64,000 nucleotides of DNA, from positions 338,695 to 402,694 of the forward strand of contig NZ_RJSG01000001.1 of the NCBI RefSeq assembly GCF_003725775.1. The letters run 5' to 3'. A model generated the notes under the pieces. That model did no database searches and was not told the origin of the DNA. It saw nothing but the letters and a program-made list of their open reading frames with translations. Below, in pieces: positions 61,609-64,000 of this stretch. This DNA is from Nocardioides marmorisolisilvae. GTDB taxonomy: Bacteria > Actinomycetota > Actinomycetes > Propionibacteriales > Nocardioidaceae. Made by a program: the position numbers and the translations under genes. Each line of letters opens with the position of its first letter. Within the stretch, counting starts at the first letter, position 1.

Positions 61609-62487
61609 ATGGCAACAGCAGGGCAGTGGATCGAGGGCGCACGACCGCGCACGCTTCCGGCGGCGGTCGCCCCGGTGCTCGCCGGCACCGGCGTCGCCGC
61701 GTTCGACCACGCCGAGGTCTGGTGGAAGGCCGCCCTGGCGCTCCTGGTCTCGCTGCTGCTCCAGATCGGCGTGAACTACGCCAACGACTACTCCGACGGC
61801 ATCCGCGGCACCGACGACGTGCGGGTCGGCCCGCTGCGCCTGGTCGGCTCCGGCCTGGCCCCGGCGGAGTCTGTCAAGGCGGCCGCCTTCACCGCGTTCG
61901 GCCTGGCGGGCGTCGTCGGCCTCGTGCTCGCCGCGAGCACCGCGTGGTGGCTGGTGGCCGTCGGTGCCGTCAGCATCCTGGCCGCCTGGTACTACACCGG
62001 CGGGAAGAAGCCGTACGGCTACCTGGGGCTCGGCGAGGTGATGGTCTTCATCTTCTTCGGCCTGGTCGCCGTGCTGGGCACCCAGTACGTGCAGGCCGAG
62101 AAGCTCACCTGGGCCGGGCTCGCCGCCGCGGTCGGCATCGGCTCGCTGGCCTGCGGGATCCTGGTCACCAACAACCTGCGCGACATCCCGACGGACACGA
62201 TGTCGGGCAAGCGCACCCTCGCGGTCAAGCTCGGCGACCGCCGGACCCGCTGGCTCTACGTCGGCCTCGTCGTGGTCGCGCTGTTCGCGGTCGCCGGCGT
62301 CGCGGCGCTGACGACCGAGGCCGCCCTGCTGGGCGTGCTCGGCTACATCCAGCTGAACCAGGCGATGGTCATCGTCGGCAAGAAGCGTGCCGTCGGACCG
62401 GCACTGATCCCGGTCCTCCAGCTCACCGGCGTCGGCGAGCTGCTCTACGCGGTCGGCCTGTTCGCCGGTCTGATGCTGGGGCGCTGA
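61609..62487 (+). CDS. menA: 1,4-Dihydroxy-2-naphthoate polyprenyltransferase
   Basis: A 292-residue membrane prenyltransferase that attaches the isoprenoid tail to DHNA. NYANDYSDGIRGTDD is the first Asp-rich motif at about 61-75; NNLRDIPTDTMSGKRTLAVKLG the second at about 185. About eight or nine membrane helices. It uses the product of the prenyl synthase at 29.5 kb and its own product is methylated by MenG. It is divergent from menE. Confidence 0.95.
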   Translation: MATAGQWIEGARPRTLPAAVAPVLAGTGVAAFDHAEVWWKAALALLVSLLLQIGVNYANDYSDGIRGTDDVRVGPLRLVGSGLAPAESVKAAAFTAFGLAGVVGLVLAASTAWWLVAVGAVSILAAWYYTGGKKPYGYLGLGEVMVFIFFGLVAVLGTQYVQAEKLTWAGLAAAVGIGSLACGILVTNNLRDIPTDTMSGKRTLAVKLGDRRTRWLYVGLVVVALFAVAGVAALTTEAALLGVLGYIQLNQAMVIVGKKRAVGPALIPVLQLTGVGELLYAVGLFAGLMLGR

Positions 62488-62492
62488 GCGCC

Positions 62493-62759
62493 CTAGTCAG
62501 CGTCCTCGCGGGTCTTCATGTCCTCGAAGGCGGCCGTGGCACGCTCGGCGCGGGCCTGGACGCTCTGGGCGAACCGCTCCCGCGGGCCGGCGAGGTAGCG
62601 CAGGGACAGCAAGGACGAGAGCACGGCCGCCAGCACGAGGGCCCAGATGCCGACCTTGGTGCTGCCGCCGAAGGCGAGCGACCCGATGCCGACGAGGACG
62701 GCCCAGCACACGAGGAAGAGCCCGATGCGCAGACCGGTGTAGACGAGGAAGTGCTTCAC
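62493..62759 (-). CDS. DUF4229 small membrane protein
   Basis: An 88-residue protein with two helices (FLVYTGLRIGLFLVCWAVLVGIG and GIWALVLAAVLSSLLSLRYL) and a charged tail FAQSVQARAERATAAFEDM, matching actinobacterial DUF4229 proteins. The start is uncertain. GTG 62759 gives the usual N-terminus KHFLVYTGLR but has GGGGGA too close; GTG 62789 adds ten residues. Function unknown. Convergent with menA. Confidence 0.65.
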   Translation of the reverse strand: MKHFLVYTGLRIGLFLVCWAVLVGIGSLAFGGSTKVGIWALVLAAVLSSLLSLRYLAGPRERFAQSVQARAERATAAFEDMKTREDAD

Positions 62760-62797
62760 TCCCCCAGGGTATTCGCACCCGGGAACCACCCACGAAC

Positions 62798-62803
62798 TAG
62801 GCT
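62798..62803 (+). promoter_or_regulatory. Putative -10 element of the small membrane protein gene
   Basis: TAGGCT ends six nt before the GTG at 62810, matching the leaderless arrangement seen at several other genes here. Confidence 0.4.
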
Positions 62804-62809
62804 GCGAAC

Positions 62810-63049
62810 GTGATCAGGTTCGTCTTCCTGCTGCTCCTCCTGGCTGCGGTCCTGTACGGATTCTTCTGGGCGGTCGACCGCAGGAACAACGGCGGCGGGG
62901 AATCATCCGACCCCGCCCGACCGTTACCCCGGGGTCCGGTCGGTCCCGACGACGACGAGGCGTTCCTGCGCAATCTGGATCTGGAGCGTCGACGAACCCA
63001 CGAGGAACCCCCTCCCACCCCCCAGGAGAGACATGACCAGCCTGAGTGA
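62810..63049 (+). CDS. Small single-pass membrane protein, hypothetical
   Basis: A 79-residue protein with one N-terminal helix (FVFLLLLLAAVLYGFFWAV) and a hydrophilic, Pro/Arg/Glu-rich tail (RNNGGGESSDPARPLPRG, LDLERRRTHEEPPPTPQER). No known family. It overlaps the glutathione peroxidase start by 17 bp and so is probably co-transcribed with it. Confidence 0.55.
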   Translation: MIRFVFLLLLLAAVLYGFFWAVDRRNNGGGESSDPARPLPRGPVGPDDDEAFLRNLDLERRRTHEEPPPTPQERHDQPE

Positions 63050-63515
63050 CTTCTCGGCCAACACGCTGACCGGTCAGGAGCAGGACCTCGCGGCGTACGC
63101 CGGCAAGGTCGTCCTCGTGGTGAACACCGCGACCGCGTGCGGGCTCACCCCGCAGTTCTCCGGCCTGGAGAGCGTCTACGAGAAGTACGTCGACCAGGGT
63201 CTGGTCATCCTCGGCTTCCCCTGCAACCAGTTCGCCGGCCAGGAGCCGCGCGACGAGGAGGGGATCGGCGAGTTCTGCACCAAGAACTACGGCGTCAGCT
63301 TCCCGATGTTCGAGAAGATCGACGTGAACGGCGACGACGCGCACCCGCTCTACAAGTGGCTCAAGGACGAGAAGGGCGGCGTCCTCGGCGACGCGATCAA
63401 GTGGAACTTCACCAAGTTCCTGATCGGCAAGGACGGCCAGGTGATCAAGCGCTTCAGCCCGACCACCGAGCCGGAGAAGCTGATCCCCGCGATCGAGAAG
63501 GCGCTCGCCAGCTAG
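63033..63515 (+). CDS. Glutathione peroxidase-type (thioredoxin-dependent) peroxidase
   Basis: A 160-residue Cys-GPx. The peroxidatic Cys36 lies in NTATACGLTPQF, the active-site Gln/Trp/Asn are in PCNQFAGQEP and IKWNFTKF, and Cys82 in EFCTKNYGVSFPMF fits the resolving Cys of thioredoxin-dependent plant-type GPx. Reduces hydroperoxides using thioredoxin or mycothiol-linked electron donors, since actinobacteria lack glutathione. AGGAG precedes ATG 63033. Confidence 0.92.
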   Translation: MTSLSDFSANTLTGQEQDLAAYAGKVVLVVNTATACGLTPQFSGLESVYEKYVDQGLVILGFPCNQFAGQEPRDEEGIGEFCTKNYGVSFPMFEKIDVNGDDAHPLYKWLKDEKGGVLGDAIKWNFTKFLIGKDGQVIKRFSPTTEPEKLIPAIEKALAS

Positions 63516-63580
63516 CACGCCGTCGGGCCCGCGCCAGCTGTCGTGCACAGGCGAGTGAGGGCAGCCGGTTTTCCACAGGT

Positions 63581-63596
63581 TCGAACACGTGTTCGA
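63581..63596. promoter_or_regulatory. LexA/SOS box
   Basis: TCGAACACGTGTTCGA is a perfect 16-bp palindrome matching the actinobacterial LexA consensus TCGAACnnnnGTTCGA. It lies 31 bp upstream of the DUF222 gene start, next to a -10-like TATAGG. Confidence 0.8.
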
Positions 63597-63627
63597 TATA
63601 GGGTGGTTTTCGGCCTCGCGTTGAGGC

Positions 63628-64000
63628 ATGTCCCGCGCACACCCTGTCCACCCGATCCTTCGGGCGACCGCCACCATCGGCTCCGCCCTGAAGGACGTGG
63701 TCGACGTCGACCCGGTCTTCATGGCGACCGCCGACAAAGCCCGTGCGCTCGAGGCCCTCACCGCTGAGATCAACCAGATGGAGGCGCTGCGGCTGCGGCT
63801 GATCGCCAACGCCCAGGACGTCGCTGACCGTGATGCCTGCCGCAGCCTCGCGGGGTGGCTGGAGACCCGCACCCGCACCGAGCACGGACCCAACCTGCGC
63901 AGCCTGCGGCTGGCCGAGGCTCTTGAGAAGAGGTGGCACCAGACAGCCAGCGCGCTGACCCACGGGCGGGTCAACCTCGCCCAGGCCGAGGTCATCGTGC
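63628..64000 (+). CDS. DUF222 (13E12-type) HNH endonuclease-family protein, 5' part
   Basis: An open frame from ATG 63628 to the window edge gives 124 residues. The DUF222 landmarks are visible: an N-terminal helix, RALEALTAEINQMEALRLRLIANAQDVA, SLAGWLETRTRTEHGPNLRSLRLAEAL, and HGRVNLAQAEVIV. In the 13E12 family a C-terminal HNH nuclease domain follows; it would lie beyond the window. A perfect LexA box upstream predicts DNA-damage induction, as known for 13E12 genes in Mycobacterium tuberculosis. These genes often behave as multi-copy, mobile-like elements. Confidence 0.82.
   Translation, partial: MSRAHPVHPILRATATIGSALKDVVDVDPVFMATADKARALEALTAEINQMEALRLRLIANAQDVADRDACRSLAGWLETRTRTEHGPNLRSLRLAEALEKRWHQTASALTHGRVNLAQAEVIV

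Overview
The window is a high-GC actinobacterial chromosome segment, most like Nocardioides or a close relative (Nocardioidaceae). The evidence is strong G/C bias at third codon positions, many GTG starts, a complete 14-subunit menaquinone-type complex I operon, a KorAB 2-oxoacid:ferredoxin oxidoreductase, menaquinone rather than ubiquinone genes, a 13E12/DUF222-type HNH gene with an actinobacterial LexA box, and numerous start codons preceded at 6-8 nt by a TANNNT -10 hexamer (leaderless transcripts). Gene density is very high and no stretch of 300 bases lacks a gene or gene remnant. Genus assignment is an inference from gene content only.

Layout. 1-10.6 kb: an amine catabolic island. A minus-strand operon (APC permease, GntR/FCD regulator, glutamine-synthetase-like gamma-glutamyl ligase, aldehyde dehydrogenase, SDR, class-I amidotransferase-type gamma-glutamyl hydrolase) faces a plus-strand pair (choline-kinase-like phosphotransferase, FAD/GcvT N-demethylating dehydrogenase). 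10.5-19.8 kb: mixed housekeeping and envelope genes (DUF347 membrane protein, methyltransferase, DUF2231, secreted SGNH hydrolase, tRNA-Tyr, YajQ, ZIP metal transporter with a probable IdeR box, PAP2 enzyme, large membrane protein, luciferase-like monooxygenase, SRPBCC). 19.8-20.6 kb: an HTH-MNT antitoxin next to a frameshifted HEPN toxin. 20.6-24.2 kb: sulfate ABC transporter. 24.4-27.4 kb: korAB with a KstR-like operator. 27.6-29.1 kb: SDR and its TetR regulator.

29.1-45.7 kb: nuoABCDEFGHIJKLMN on the minus strand, with most genes coupled by stop/start overlaps, ending in a polyprenyl diphosphate synthase and a DUF2752 gene. A Rex-type operator lies just upstream of nuoA. 45.9-48.9 kb: menG, an L,D-transpeptidase and menF. 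49-57 kb: secreted sedolisin, MBL hydrolase, Baeyer-Villiger-type monooxygenase, M14 carboxypeptidase, LysE exporter, thioesterase, SHOCT membrane protein, and a Na+/H+ antiporter fused to a UBP zinc finger. 57.2-62.5 kb: menD, an ArsR/SRPBCC pair, menC, menE and menA. 62.5-64 kb: DUF4229, a small membrane protein, glutathione peroxidase and the start of a DUF222/HNH gene behind a perfect LexA box.

How it fits together. Complex I, prenyl-chain synthesis, menaquinone head-group synthesis (menF, D, C, E, A, G present; menB and a menH not seen here) and the ferredoxin-reducing KorAB make this a respiratory-chain neighbourhood. A short dispersed repeat, GGTTGAGCCTGTCGAAACC and variants, occurs at about nine sites. 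Six fall inside open reading frames, including nuoC, nuoD, nuoG and nuoH, always in a frame without stops. The most notable observations are this in-frame repeat invasion of complex I genes, the broken HEPN toxin, the putative Rex, KstR, IdeR and LexA sites, and the antiporter-UBP fusion.
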